Assembly (NCBI GenBank): GCA_947304585.1
Contig: CAMZBI010000005.1
Span: forward strand, 1-64,000
Direction of reading: 5' to 3'
Length of the DNA stretch: 64,000 nt
From: an uncultured Clostridia bacterium
GTDB taxonomy: Bacteria; Bacillota; Clostridia; UBA1212
How positions within the stretch are numbered: position 1 is the stretch's first letter; every line of letters starts with the position of its first letter. The translations under genes and the position numbers were made by a program. Below are positions 11,872 to 21,103 of the stretch, in pieces. Under the pieces are notes generated by a model. That model was not told where the DNA came from. It saw only the letters and a list, made by a program, of their open reading frames with translations, and searched no databases.

Positions 11872-12123
11872 TTCATTTTCCTTGTTTTACCATTTTGATT
11901 ATGCGCAATATAATAAACCCCTGTTTTTTTGATTATGCGCACCTTTCGCTGTTCTATTTAGGCTGAAAGATGTAACGACAGTTCGGATCCTGCTGTAGCA
12001 GACTAAGAGTATTTTCAGCACGTTATTTTCTGTTTCTTCAAAGTTTTTTCGCAAAAAGTACCGTTTCTTCCAACTTTGCCTAAGTACATCACTTGAAGCG
12101 GATTCGTCATTAATCGGACCGGC

Positions 12124-12963
12124 TTAAAATATGATAAGTACCGATTTATTTTTAATCAACTCTACAAATGAAACGTTATCTACCATTTCTGTAACAAAAA
12201 ACACAGAATGATCCGGCTGTTCTTTGATGTATGTAATTTTGCGTTCATCCTTTCTCCATAACGAAATATCCCTTTCGTCAATCTCTCCGTCGCGAAACAA
12301 CTGGCATAGAATACAGTCATTACTTTTGTATGAAACGGGGACCGGTGTCCGTGCAGAAAAGAGATTCCTGATTTGTGCTGCGGCTTCAAGATGAAACTTA
12401 TAGGTATCTCTATCTTGTGAATAAACTGTAAGCGATTCTGTTTCAGGGTAATACCATGAAACGATCTCTGCCAAGATTGTGACGGAAATCTCTCCGGCAT
12501 TTTTCTTTTTTGTTCTGCCGCTTGCCAATACTTCGCCAGGCACGGGCCATTCATTATAGAGCCTTTTGATCCACTCCGCATAGGCTTCTATATCCAGAGA
12601 ATCCTTGTTGCCAACATGTCTCCGCAAATATGACTTCACGCTCACCACCAAAGAAACTGACGCCAATACCATTTGGTAAAGATTGCCTTCTTCGTATCCG
12701 GTAAGGCCTGAATAAGATTCCTCGGCAATTGAAAATACCGGATACCCGTCATCGATCAGTTTCTGAACAAATTCTGCTCTTCCTGGCGCATCCTCAATTT
12801 CAGTCAGCACCCATTTGGGAATCAGTATTAGTTCGTAATCTTTTAAGATGCTATCGGGTTTAATGCCGTTGTTTTGCAAGCTCTGCATGAAAGAAACGGA
12901 AGAAGTATCCATGATGGCGATGCGCTTTTTATCTATTTTTGTTACTTCTTCTATCCTTATCAT
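12124..12963 (-). CDS. PIN-like domain protein of an XRE/ImmA cassette
   Basis: IAIMDTSSVSF, LTEIEDAPGR, KNAGEISV, YSQDRDTYKF in PIN-like order; overlaps upstream CDS by 4 nt. Confidence 0.65.
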   Translation of the reverse strand: MIRIEEVTKIDKKRIAIMDTSSVSFMQSLQNNGIKPDSILKDYELILIPKWVLTEIEDAPGRAEFVQKLIDDGYPVFSIAEESYSGLTGYEEGNLYQMVLASVSLVVSVKSYLRRHVGNKDSLDIEAYAEWIKRLYNEWPVPGEVLASGRTKKKNAGEISVTILAEIVSWYYPETESLTVYSQDRDTYKFHLEAAAQIRNLFSARTPVPVSYKSNDCILCQLFRDGEIDERDISLWRKDERKITYIKEQPDHSVFFVTEMVDNVSFVELIKNKSVLIIF

Positions 12964-13742
12964 CCGCTTGCCCTCGTTATCAGTTGAATCTCTTTAACTA
13001 TATTTTCAAGGAAAATCTCATTATCCGCATGATACTTTAATTCAGGATCGGCTTCTTTGCTCTTTTTTATCCGGTCATGCAGGTAGGATGTATTGACCAC
13101 GTATGAAGGTGTGACCAAACTGTCATCAAGGCCAAGTCTGCGGAACCTGTCCGGCATGTCATTGATTTTTAAGTCTATTATTTCCTTTATTTGCCTCTTA
13201 AGACTATCATTGCCACTTTGTACAGCATCTTCATAAAGCGAAATAAGTACTGCTTTGTAAGAGGCCTGAAAAGCCGACATGCAGTAAAGCGTTTTCGAAA
13301 TAATGTCAATTGCAGGAAGATCGGCGAAGTATCTGTCAACTCCCCGGAGAAGCATACATGAAGCAAAGTACTCGGCTTTTCTTTCTTCCATCATATTGTC
13401 GTTCTCGATAATATGGTCGAATGATACCTTGTCAAACAACAAATGGTATATTTCATGCCATGCGGCAAAATACTGGTTTGCACGGGGGAGTGCGGTATTA
13501 ATGACCGGAATGATCTTGCCTTCTTTGACGTATATGGCGCCGCTCCAGTACTTGTCTTCTATTGGCATTTGAACCAGACCGAATTCGCGAAGTATCAACA
13601 ATGCAAGCTGGGGAACAGAGGCAACCCGTATTACAGAGGTGTTCCTCTGCAGCTCCAACGCCTGTGCAGAAACTTTATCGGCTATTAGTTTGTTCTGTTG
13701 TATGACTGTATCAATATTTGACGCAGTAATGATCTCGCTCAT
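12960..13742 (-). CDS. ImmA/IrrE family metallopeptidase
   Basis: WHEIYHLLF (HExxH) then MEERKAEYFASCMLL. Confidence 0.85.
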   Translation of the reverse strand: MSEIITASNIDTVIQQNKLIADKVSAQALELQRNTSVIRVASVPQLALLILREFGLVQMPIEDKYWSGAIYVKEGKIIPVINTALPRANQYFAAWHEIYHLLFDKVSFDHIIENDNMMEERKAEYFASCMLLRGVDRYFADLPAIDIISKTLYCMSAFQASYKAVLISLYEDAVQSGNDSLKRQIKEIIDLKINDMPDRFRRLGLDDSLVTPSYVVNTSYLHDRIKKSKEADPELKYHADNEIFLENIVKEIQLITRASG

Positions 13743-13754
13743 GTCGATACCTCC

Positions 13755-14123
13755 TCAATAGTAAACTTCGCACAGATCTATGATATCAAGCAACAGATCA
13801 TATTGTTTTTTTGCAACGTCACTCATCTCATGGTCTTCGGGGGCGTTTTGTGAGTAAACAGCTGTTGCAGGCGTGCTACGCGAAGAAGAATAGAGCAGAA
13901 GTTCATCAACAGACATATTCATCGTCTTCAAAATTTTTTGAAGATGCCGGTCAAACGTAGTTTTACTGTCTATACTGCCGTTCAACAGTTTATCAAGTGT
14001 AGGCCGCGATATCTCGGTTTTTTTTGCAAAAGACACCTTAGTATAGCCTTTGTCGCGAATGCAGTCTTTCAATTTTGATGCCACCAGGCCTCTTTGGTCA
14101 AACAATTCATCAAACATCATCAT
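13755..14123 (-). CDS. XRE-type HTH transcriptional regulator
   Basis: KVSFAKKTEISRPTLDKLLNG helix-turn-helix. Confidence 0.85.
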   Translation of the reverse strand: MMMFDELFDQRGLVASKLKDCIRDKGYTKVSFAKKTEISRPTLDKLLNGSIDSKTTFDRHLQKILKTMNMSVDELLLYSSSRSTPATAVYSQNAPEDHEMSDVAKKQYDLLLDIIDLCEVYY

Positions 14124-14153
14124 GTTGGTGACCTCCTTCCTTCAGGCACTGTT

Positions 14154-14190
14154 ATTATACGCCAACGACAAGTATTATTCAATGACTTGT
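14154..14190 (-). promoter_or_regulatory. Promoter and operator-like palindrome of the XRE/ImmA/PIN cassette
   Basis: Minus strand TTGAAT-17-TATAAT; ACAAGT-N11-ACTTGT (14168-14190) overlaps the -35. Confidence 0.6.
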
Positions 14191-14309
14191 AAAAAATTTT
14201 TTTACATTTCTGCTAAGCCTAAGAAAATCCGGTGAAGCAGGATAAAGTTCCGTGAGTCACCGGATGTTCTCTCATGAGCAGTGTGTGCTCCTCTTGCCGG
14301 CGGGAGTGT

Positions 14310-14834
14310 TTATATTTCCGAAACAAGCCTTTCGATCGTCCCTTCGTAATCATCGCCAATGAGCGTCACCGCGCCGGGAGTCTCACCAAAGCCCTCTCTG
14401 TACACTGCGTTGTCCCGCTTAAGGGTCTCGGCGTCAGGGCAGACCTCGCCTCTTGATTCAACGTCGCTTTCGTGGAGGCGGATGGCGGTGATATTGGCGT
14501 CAATAAAACTGTCAGTCATGCAAAGGCAGACGAACCTGATCCGGGACAGATAGAAGTCGTCAAAACCGGTTGCCCAGTCGAAGGGCACGTAGCAGCCTTC
14601 GACGATCATGTCCTGGTTGTTTTCGATGGCGGTCTTGATCATTTCACGCACTATTGGCCAAAGGTAGGCGGTCAGTTCTTCGTCGTCCTCCGGGGTGAGG
14701 GTGGTGTTGCCGCTGCGTATCAGGCCCATCTTCAGGTGATCGATGGACAGGCAGGGAAACAGGTGTTTCTCGATGAGTTTTTTTGCAAGAAGGGTCTTGC
14801 CGGTGTGGCTTGCGCCGGTGATCAGTATGACCAT
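14310..14834 (-). CDS. P-loop kinase-like ATPase (AAA/zeta-like fold)
   Basis: ITGASHTGKTLLAKKL Walker A; IVEGCYVPF. Confidence 0.65.
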   Translation of the reverse strand: MVILITGASHTGKTLLAKKLIEKHLFPCLSIDHLKMGLIRSGNTTLTPEDDEELTAYLWPIVREMIKTAIENNQDMIVEGCYVPFDWATGFDDFYLSRIRFVCLCMTDSFIDANITAIRLHESDVESRGEVCPDAETLKRDNAVYREGFGETPGAVTLIGDDYEGTIERLVSEI

Positions 14835-15110
14835 GTTTTACCTCCGGTCGGCGCAGGATCCGGGCCTGCGGTCAACGGTAATTATAGGAAAAATCGGCGG
14901 CTTTGTCATTCCTTTTTAGCCCGCGCCCGGCGGAGACCAACGGCGGTAAAGGCGGAAACGGCGGCTCCCGAAGCATGACTGAGGCAGGACCGCAGAGCAG
15001 AAAAGGTTTGCTTTAGAGGCGCCAAAAGACTAAAATTTCGTTGGAAAGAAATTGAAAACTGACAGTTCACTTCACCGGGAAACCGGCAACGGAATGCAGA
15101 CGGAGGTTAT

Positions 15111-17204
15111 ATGAAAGATTTTTACAGGCCCCTTAGAATCACTCACGGTTATTTCGGCTTCAGCGACGACGAACCCTTTGAGGACAAGGTCAGGAAGACC
15201 GAGAGCCGCATCAAGGCGCTGAAAGAGAAGGGCTTTGGCGGCATCGTCACCAACGTTGGGGACAAAAATTACCTCCACAACGAGGAAGAGTGGCGGCTGA
15301 TGCGCGAAAAGGAGAGGATCTGCCGGGAAAACGGCATGCGGATGTGGCTCTACGACGAAAAGGGCTACCCCAGCGGCGGCGCCTGGAAAGAGACCCTCAC
15401 CGCACATCCCGAATACGAGGCAAGGTCCCTTGTAGCGGTGGCGGAGGTCCTGGGGCCTGGCGAGAAAAAGGTTTTCACTCTGCCCTACGGACACGAGAGC
15501 ACGGTCTGCGTTGCAGGCTATACAATGCCGGGGGAGAAGACCACGGATGCGGAGCTTGACAGAGGTCCTGCGTTTACGGGCAGGGACGACGTGACCGAGG
15601 TCGTGAACGACACCGACGCCAATATGCTTGTCCTTGGCTTCTACGTGAAGAGGGCTTTTGAAGGGGCTCACTGCCAGAACAACGTGTGTGCCTCGAGGCG
15701 GTACATTGACGTCAGCAGCCCCGAGGCGGTTGGCGAGTTCATTGCCAATACCTACAAAAGATACACGGACTGCCTTGAAGGGTGTTTCGCAGAAGAGGTT
15801 GGGGACGAGCGGGAAAACGCGACAGTGGAGGCCATCTTCACCGACGAGCCCTCCTACATGGGCCACTATATTAATCAGGGAATCAAGACCCCTGCGATCG
15901 ACCACAAGCCGGATCCGGACATCCCGTTTTACCCCGTCATCAACTGGGGCATGCATATGATCCCGGAGTTCAAAAAGCGGTACGGCTACGATCTGACCGA
16001 AAACCTGGTTTACCTTTTTGCCGGCGGTTCCCCGAACGCGAGAAGGGTGCGGCAGGATTACAACGACCTGGCAAGCTATCTCTTCGAGACAAGTTTCTTC
16101 GCGCAAATAGGGGATTTTTGCAGTTCAAAAGGTCTCATGTTCTCCGGCCACGTGCTTCTTGAGGACGAACTGAAACTCCACGTCCGCTTTGAGGGCAACA
16201 TCATGCGGTTTCTCTCCCACATGCACATACCAGGCCTTGATATGCTCCACTCCCTTCCGGAGGTGGTGAGGCGCTTTGCCTTCACGCCAATACTTGTCCG
16301 CTCCGCTGCGGAACTCTACGGCAGAAAGCACGTAATGGACGAGGTTTCCGCCCACGCCCAGGGTGGCAACGTAACAGAAGATCAGGTGGCCTGCTCACTG
16401 TTGCTCCAGCTGGCCCTCGGCGCCGACATATTCACTTCATACTACAACGACTGCCAGTACACCCCTGAGTTCTGGCGAAAGATCAACGGTACGATCTCCC
16501 GGGCATCAGAGACTTTGGGCGAGCGGGACTTTGGCAATGCGGTGATCTACTACCCGGTGGACACGGTCATGTGCCTCCAGAAGCCGGGAACGGATTTCGA
16601 CAACGCCCCCTCCGAGCAAACCCTCATCGACAAGTGCCAGGAAGGCTTAGAAAAGGCAATGAATCTTTTCATAGATTCTCTTGTACCCTTTATTTTCGCG
16701 GATCCTGACGGACTGAAGGAGACCGTGGCAAGAAAACCGGCCCTTGCGGTGGTGCCCGGCTGCCTCCTTACGGAACGGACAAAGGCCTTTATTAAGGAAC
16801 TTTCACGCATTTCCACAGTGGTGTTCTTCGATCCTGAGTGTGCCTTTGAGAGCGAGTACCCGGAGGCCGGGGCCCTCGGAGCAACGATACTCTGCGGCGA
16901 AGAGGCCCCGGCTGAGCTTTGCGAAAGTGCCGCTTTCGCAAAGCTCAGAGAGGGGCTGCCCGCCGGAGGCCTGACTGCCTGTGCCTCCGGCGCGGTCGCG
17001 GCCTACGGCCGCGGCCCGGGCGGTGCAAGGACCGCCCTGATAGTAAACAGCGCCTCGGAAGAGGTGCGGATAAGGCCTCTCAGGGCGGACAAACTGCCGC
17101 CCAAGGCAGCCCCTCTCTGGGGCGGAGCCCCTGAAACGGCGGAAAAAGGCGAAATAGTTTTGCCGCCCTACGGTGCAGCCGTCCTGACTTGGGAAAACCA
17201 CTGA
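15111..17204 (+). CDS. Putative glycosyl hydrolase
   Basis: 697-aa ORF with MWLYDEKGYPSG and FTDEPSY as in large uncharacterised GH families. Confidence 0.6.
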   Translation: MKDFYRPLRITHGYFGFSDDEPFEDKVRKTESRIKALKEKGFGGIVTNVGDKNYLHNEEEWRLMREKERICRENGMRMWLYDEKGYPSGGAWKETLTAHPEYEARSLVAVAEVLGPGEKKVFTLPYGHESTVCVAGYTMPGEKTTDAELDRGPAFTGRDDVTEVVNDTDANMLVLGFYVKRAFEGAHCQNNVCASRRYIDVSSPEAVGEFIANTYKRYTDCLEGCFAEEVGDERENATVEAIFTDEPSYMGHYINQGIKTPAIDHKPDPDIPFYPVINWGMHMIPEFKKRYGYDLTENLVYLFAGGSPNARRVRQDYNDLASYLFETSFFAQIGDFCSSKGLMFSGHVLLEDELKLHVRFEGNIMRFLSHMHIPGLDMLHSLPEVVRRFAFTPILVRSAAELYGRKHVMDEVSAHAQGGNVTEDQVACSLLLQLALGADIFTSYYNDCQYTPEFWRKINGTISRASETLGERDFGNAVIYYPVDTVMCLQKPGTDFDNAPSEQTLIDKCQEGLEKAMNLFIDSLVPFIFADPDGLKETVARKPALAVVPGCLLTERTKAFIKELSRISTVVFFDPECAFESEYPEAGALGATILCGEEAPAELCESAAFAKLREGLPAGGLTACASGAVAAYGRGPGGARTALIVNSASEEVRIRPLRADKLPPKAAPLWGGAPETAEKGEIVLPPYGAAVLTWENH

Positions 17205-17270
17205 CCTAAGCAAATGATTGACCCGGGAAAACGACTGACCCAGGTAAATGACTGACTTGGGAAAAGGATG
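17184..17270 (+). repeat. Imperfect 34-bp tandem repeat (about 2.5 units) starting in the 3' end of the upstream CDS
   Basis: TGACTTGGGAAAACCACTGACC / TGACCCGGGAAAACGACTGACCC / TGACTTGGGAAAAGG at 17185, 17219, 17253. Confidence 0.7.
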
Positions 17271-17287
17271 ACGAAAGGAAAACTGCC

Positions 17288-19003
17288 TTGTACTCGATAG
17301 AAAACCCTTGGATAAAAGAGCGGGAAGCTACGCTTTGCACCTGGAAATTTGATTATAACCGCGGTTACGTTGGCAACACTTCCGTGTCGCTTCTCAATGA
17401 CTTCATGTGCCTGTCCGAAAGGCAGATCGTCGACTATGCCCGCATGATAAAAGCCTGCGGATTCACCGGCATCCAGGCCATGGATATCTGCGCCGCCTGG
17501 CGGGCTTCCGGCTCTCCGGAAAACGTCCACGACAAGTTGAAAATGCTTGCCGATGCCTGCCACGCCAACGGCCTGAACTTTACCCTTTGGTGCTGGGCCG
17601 CAGAGTTCTCCGGCCACGGCTGGACCGAGCCTTTTGCGGTATACCGGAACAAAGAACCGGGCCGGCCAGCCTTTGAGGACCCGGAGGTATTGGCGGTTTT
17701 TGAAAAATATTACGGTATTTACGCGGAAATGGCGCCTTACTGCGACCGGGTCATTGCCCACTTTTTCGACCCCGGAAACCTGTCGGACACGGAGAGCATC
17801 ATTTTCTTTCTCAAGCTTTTTACCGAAAAATTCCGGGCCGCAAACCCTCTCGTAAAGATCGGCGTTGACACCTGGGGCTGCCCCGGAGACTACCCGGAAA
17901 AGCTTGTGGCGGCAGGGCTTAAAGACGTTATGCTGATGGAACTGCCTTTTCTCCCCGCCTGGCGGGAGGAGGGCAAACGGGCACGTTTCCGGCAAGGGGT
18001 CAAAGACATTGGCTGCGGCCTTGGCGTGTGGGGCTGGTACACTGCGGACATGGAGATCGACCAGCTGGCCACGATGACCGTCAACAACAGGGTCTTGAAG
18101 CACGTGCTGAACACCGTCCGGGACCAGGGCGACTCCGTCATGACCCCGGAATACTGGAGCGAGACCGACTCGTACCACATACTGAATTTCTTTTCGCTTT
18201 ACGCCGCGGGACACCTTCTGGCCAACCCCGACGACGATCCGGACAGGCTGCTTTTCGACAGCGCCCTCGCAATCACCGGCAACGCCAATGACGCGAAAGC
18301 CTTGACATACGTCCTCGAGGTCATACGGGACGCCAGATCCGGCAACACCTGGGACACCTACTGGTGGACATCTCCGGGTTACGTTCTCAAAACCCAAAAC
18401 CCGAACGACATCCTGCCCCGGGCCAATGAGGCCATCACAAGGCTGGAAACTCTGATACAACTACCTGAGCCCTCCGGCGGCATTCCCTTCCCGCTGAAAC
18501 GAAATCAGCTCTACAGGCTCATGCTGCCCCATCTCCACCAAATCAGGCAGTACAGCGAGTTTTGCCGCGACCTTGCCAATATAGAAGAGCAGAAGGCCCT
18601 TGGCGCAGACGCCAATACCCTCCAGAAGCTCGTTGACGAACTGGACTGCGAGATTCCCGAGTACAACTGCGTGACCGGACTCTGGGGCCAGCCGGAGGCG
18701 AGAGAGGCTTATCAAAGATGCGAACGGTTCTGCAAAGAAAACGGTCTCAAGGCGCCGGAGAGAAGCCCCTCAGTTAAGTTTAAATTCAAAAGGAGAATCG
18801 TCGACCGGCTGGAAGTTGCCCAGAGAGCCTTTAAGGACAGACTGTCCGTCGATCCGATGTTTTACGAAGGCGGGCTTGCAGGACCGGAATTTACCCAAAG
18901 AATCATGGACGAGCTCTTTGAGGAAGGCGTTCTCGGCAAGGACGAAAACGGCAGGTATTACCTCACCGCGTGGCAGGATCTGAGGTTTGATTTTTCATAT
19001 TGA
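17288..19003 (+). CDS. Hypothetical TIM-barrel/glycosidase-like protein
   Basis: 571-aa ORF, TTG start; follows the glycosyl hydrolase on the same strand. Confidence 0.55.
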   Translation: MYSIENPWIKEREATLCTWKFDYNRGYVGNTSVSLLNDFMCLSERQIVDYARMIKACGFTGIQAMDICAAWRASGSPENVHDKLKMLADACHANGLNFTLWCWAAEFSGHGWTEPFAVYRNKEPGRPAFEDPEVLAVFEKYYGIYAEMAPYCDRVIAHFFDPGNLSDTESIIFFLKLFTEKFRAANPLVKIGVDTWGCPGDYPEKLVAAGLKDVMLMELPFLPAWREEGKRARFRQGVKDIGCGLGVWGWYTADMEIDQLATMTVNNRVLKHVLNTVRDQGDSVMTPEYWSETDSYHILNFFSLYAAGHLLANPDDDPDRLLFDSALAITGNANDAKALTYVLEVIRDARSGNTWDTYWWTSPGYVLKTQNPNDILPRANEAITRLETLIQLPEPSGGIPFPLKRNQLYRLMLPHLHQIRQYSEFCRDLANIEEQKALGADANTLQKLVDELDCEIPEYNCVTGLWGQPEAREAYQRCERFCKENGLKAPERSPSVKFKFKRRIVDRLEVAQRAFKDRLSVDPMFYEGGLAGPEFTQRIMDELFEEGVLGKDENGRYYLTAWQDLRFDFSY

Positions 19004-19079
19004 CAGCGAAAAACGGCTTTGAAAAATAATTCCTAAAGCCGGGAGAACCGCCCCGCACGATAAAGAGATTACTGTTAAC

Positions 19080-19370
19080 GCGCGCGACAGCCTCGCATCA
19101 CTCGCGGAACGAAGTGACGCGCCTCTCTCGGCGAAGCCGCACCACTCGAGCCGCAGGCTCGCACCACTCGCATCGTCAGCTGCGCACGCTTGAGCCGCAC
19201 CACTCGAGCCGGAGGCTCGCACCACTCGCGGCGTCAGCCGCGCACGCTTGCGCCGCACCACTCGAGCCGCAGGCTCGCACCACTCGCGGAACGAAGTGAC
19301 GCGCCTCTCTCGGCGCTTGCGCCGCACCACTCGAGCCGGAGGTTCGCACCACTCGCGGCGTCAGCCGCGC
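19080..19370. repeat. Mini-hairpin array, locus 3 (CACCACTCG orientation)
   Basis: About 13 units: CACCACT-CGAGCCGCAGGCTCG, CACCACT-CGCGGCGTCAGCCGCG, CTCT-CGGCGCTTGCGCCG etc. Confidence 0.85.
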
Positions 19371-19399
19371 TTGCAAGTTGCTCCCGGATTTTGTATAAT
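19371..19399 (+). promoter_or_regulatory. Putative promoter of the NfeD/SPFH operon
   Basis: TTGCAA-17-TATAAT abutting the hairpin array. Confidence 0.65.
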
Positions 19400-19504
19400 A
19401 TACCGACAGTTAAGAAGCCTTTCGGCGCTGTCAGGCAGGTCCCGGTCAAGCGGGATGTTTTTGCAAAATGTATTGCATTGGCGGTTGAAAAGAGGTGCAT
19501 CGGT

Positions 19505-19984
19505 ATGTGGTGGATAATTGTATGGGCTGCGGTATTTGCGGTGATGCTTGTCGTTGAACTTGCCACCTCGGGTCTCGTTTCAGTCTGGTTCTGTGCGGGA
19601 AGCCTTGTGGCTCTGATCCTTGCGGTGTGCAATGTCGGCGTGGTCTGGCAGTGGGTGGCCTTCATTGGCGTTTCCCTTGTCACCTTGGCTCTCACGAGGC
19701 CCTTGGCGAAAAAATTGCTGAAGAAAAAGACCACACCTACGAACAGTGACAGGATCATCGGCAGCAGAGGGCTTGTCTGCGAGGTCATCGACAATCTGAA
19801 GGGCTCCGGAAGCATCAAAGTTGAGGGGCTCGTGTGGAGCGCCAGAAGCGTTGACGAGAGCGTGATCCCGGAGGGAACCTACGTCACCGTTGAGAGGATC
19901 GAAGGCGTTAAAGCGGTGGTAAAGCCCTGTGAAGAGCAGGCGGAAGAGACCGGCGAAGAAGGTTCGGTCGAGACCGGGGAATAA
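19505..19984 (+). CDS. NfeD family membrane protein
   Basis: TM segments, C-terminal OB-like domain; followed by an SPFH gene. Confidence 0.85.
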   Translation: MWWIIVWAAVFAVMLVVELATSGLVSVWFCAGSLVALILAVCNVGVVWQWVAFIGVSLVTLALTRPLAKKLLKKKTTPTNSDRIIGSRGLVCEVIDNLKGSGSIKVEGLVWSARSVDESVIPEGTYVTVERIEGVKAVVKPCEEQAEETGEEGSVETGE

Positions 19985-20052
19985 AAACAAAAGAGTTTAG
20001 ATGGTTATAATTGTCAGGCCGGGTGCCTGAAGGAAATACAAGGAGGTTTAAG

Positions 20053-21027
20053 ATGGCTGGAATGTTACTTGCCGGCGAAGGCGTTATTTTCGGAGTTATC
20101 GGAGGCGTTGCGGCTCTGATTCTCTTGGTTATTATTACAAGCATTAAGATCGTGCCCCAGTCGAAGGCCTACGTTATCCAGAGGCTCGGGTCCTACTACA
20201 CGACCTGGCAGACCGGGCTCCATTTCAAAGTACCGATCATCGATTCCATTGCCAAGATCGTTACGCTAAAGGAGCAGGTGGTGGATTTCCCGCCTCAGCC
20301 CGTTATCACAAAGGACAACGTTACGATGCAGATCGACACGGTGGTGTTCTTCCAGATCACGGATCCGAAGCTTTACACCTACGGCGTGGACAGGCCGATC
20401 ACGGCTATTGAGAACCTGTCCGCCACCACTCTCCGTAACATCATAGGAGAACTGGAACTTGACCACACACTGACTTCCAGAGACACTATCAACTCGAAGA
20501 TCCGGGCGATCCTCGACGAGGCCACGGACCCCTGGGGCATAAAGGTCACCAGAGTTGAGCTGAAGAACATTATCCCGCCCCACGAGATCCAGGATGCGAT
20601 GGAGAAGCAGATGAAGGCGGAGCGTCAGAGGCGTGAGGCCATACTCAAGGCAGAGGGAGAAAAGGCCAGCCGCATCCTTGTGGCTGAGGGTCTCAAGGAG
20701 AGCCAGATCCTGGCGGCTCAGGCCGAGAAGGAAGCTGCAATTCTCAAGGCAGAAGCCATCAAAGAGGCCAAAATCAAAGAGGCCGAGGGTGAAGCTCTGG
20801 CGCTGCGTACGGTACAGCAGGCCCAGGCGGACGCCATCAGATACATCAACGAGGCGGATCCGGGCGACGGTTACCTGCTCATCCAGAAACTGAGAGCTTT
20901 TGAGGCAGCCGCCAATGGCAACGCCACCAAGATCATCATCCCTTCGGAGATCGCTTCGATAGCGGGCCTTGCCGAGGGTGTGGTCCAGTCTGTGAAGACG
21001 GACAATATCGCCAAAAAAGAGGATTAA
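20053..21027 (+). CDS. SPFH/band 7 domain protein (stomatin-like)
   Basis: VPQSKAYVIQRLGSYYTTWQTGLHFKVP; RBS AGGAGG. Confidence 0.93.
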   Translation: MAGMLLAGEGVIFGVIGGVAALILLVIITSIKIVPQSKAYVIQRLGSYYTTWQTGLHFKVPIIDSIAKIVTLKEQVVDFPPQPVITKDNVTMQIDTVVFFQITDPKLYTYGVDRPITAIENLSATTLRNIIGELELDHTLTSRDTINSKIRAILDEATDPWGIKVTRVELKNIIPPHEIQDAMEKQMKAERQRREAILKAEGEKASRILVAEGLKESQILAAQAEKEAAILKAEAIKEAKIKEAEGEALALRTVQQAQADAIRYINEADPGDGYLLIQKLRAFEAAANGNATKIIIPSEIASIAGLAEGVVQSVKTDNIAKKED

Positions 21028-21103
21028 ACTTGGACCCAATCATTAGGGTTTAGTTAAAACGGGCGGGCGCGCAGGCGCCCGCTCTGCGAATGAACTGACA
21101 AAC

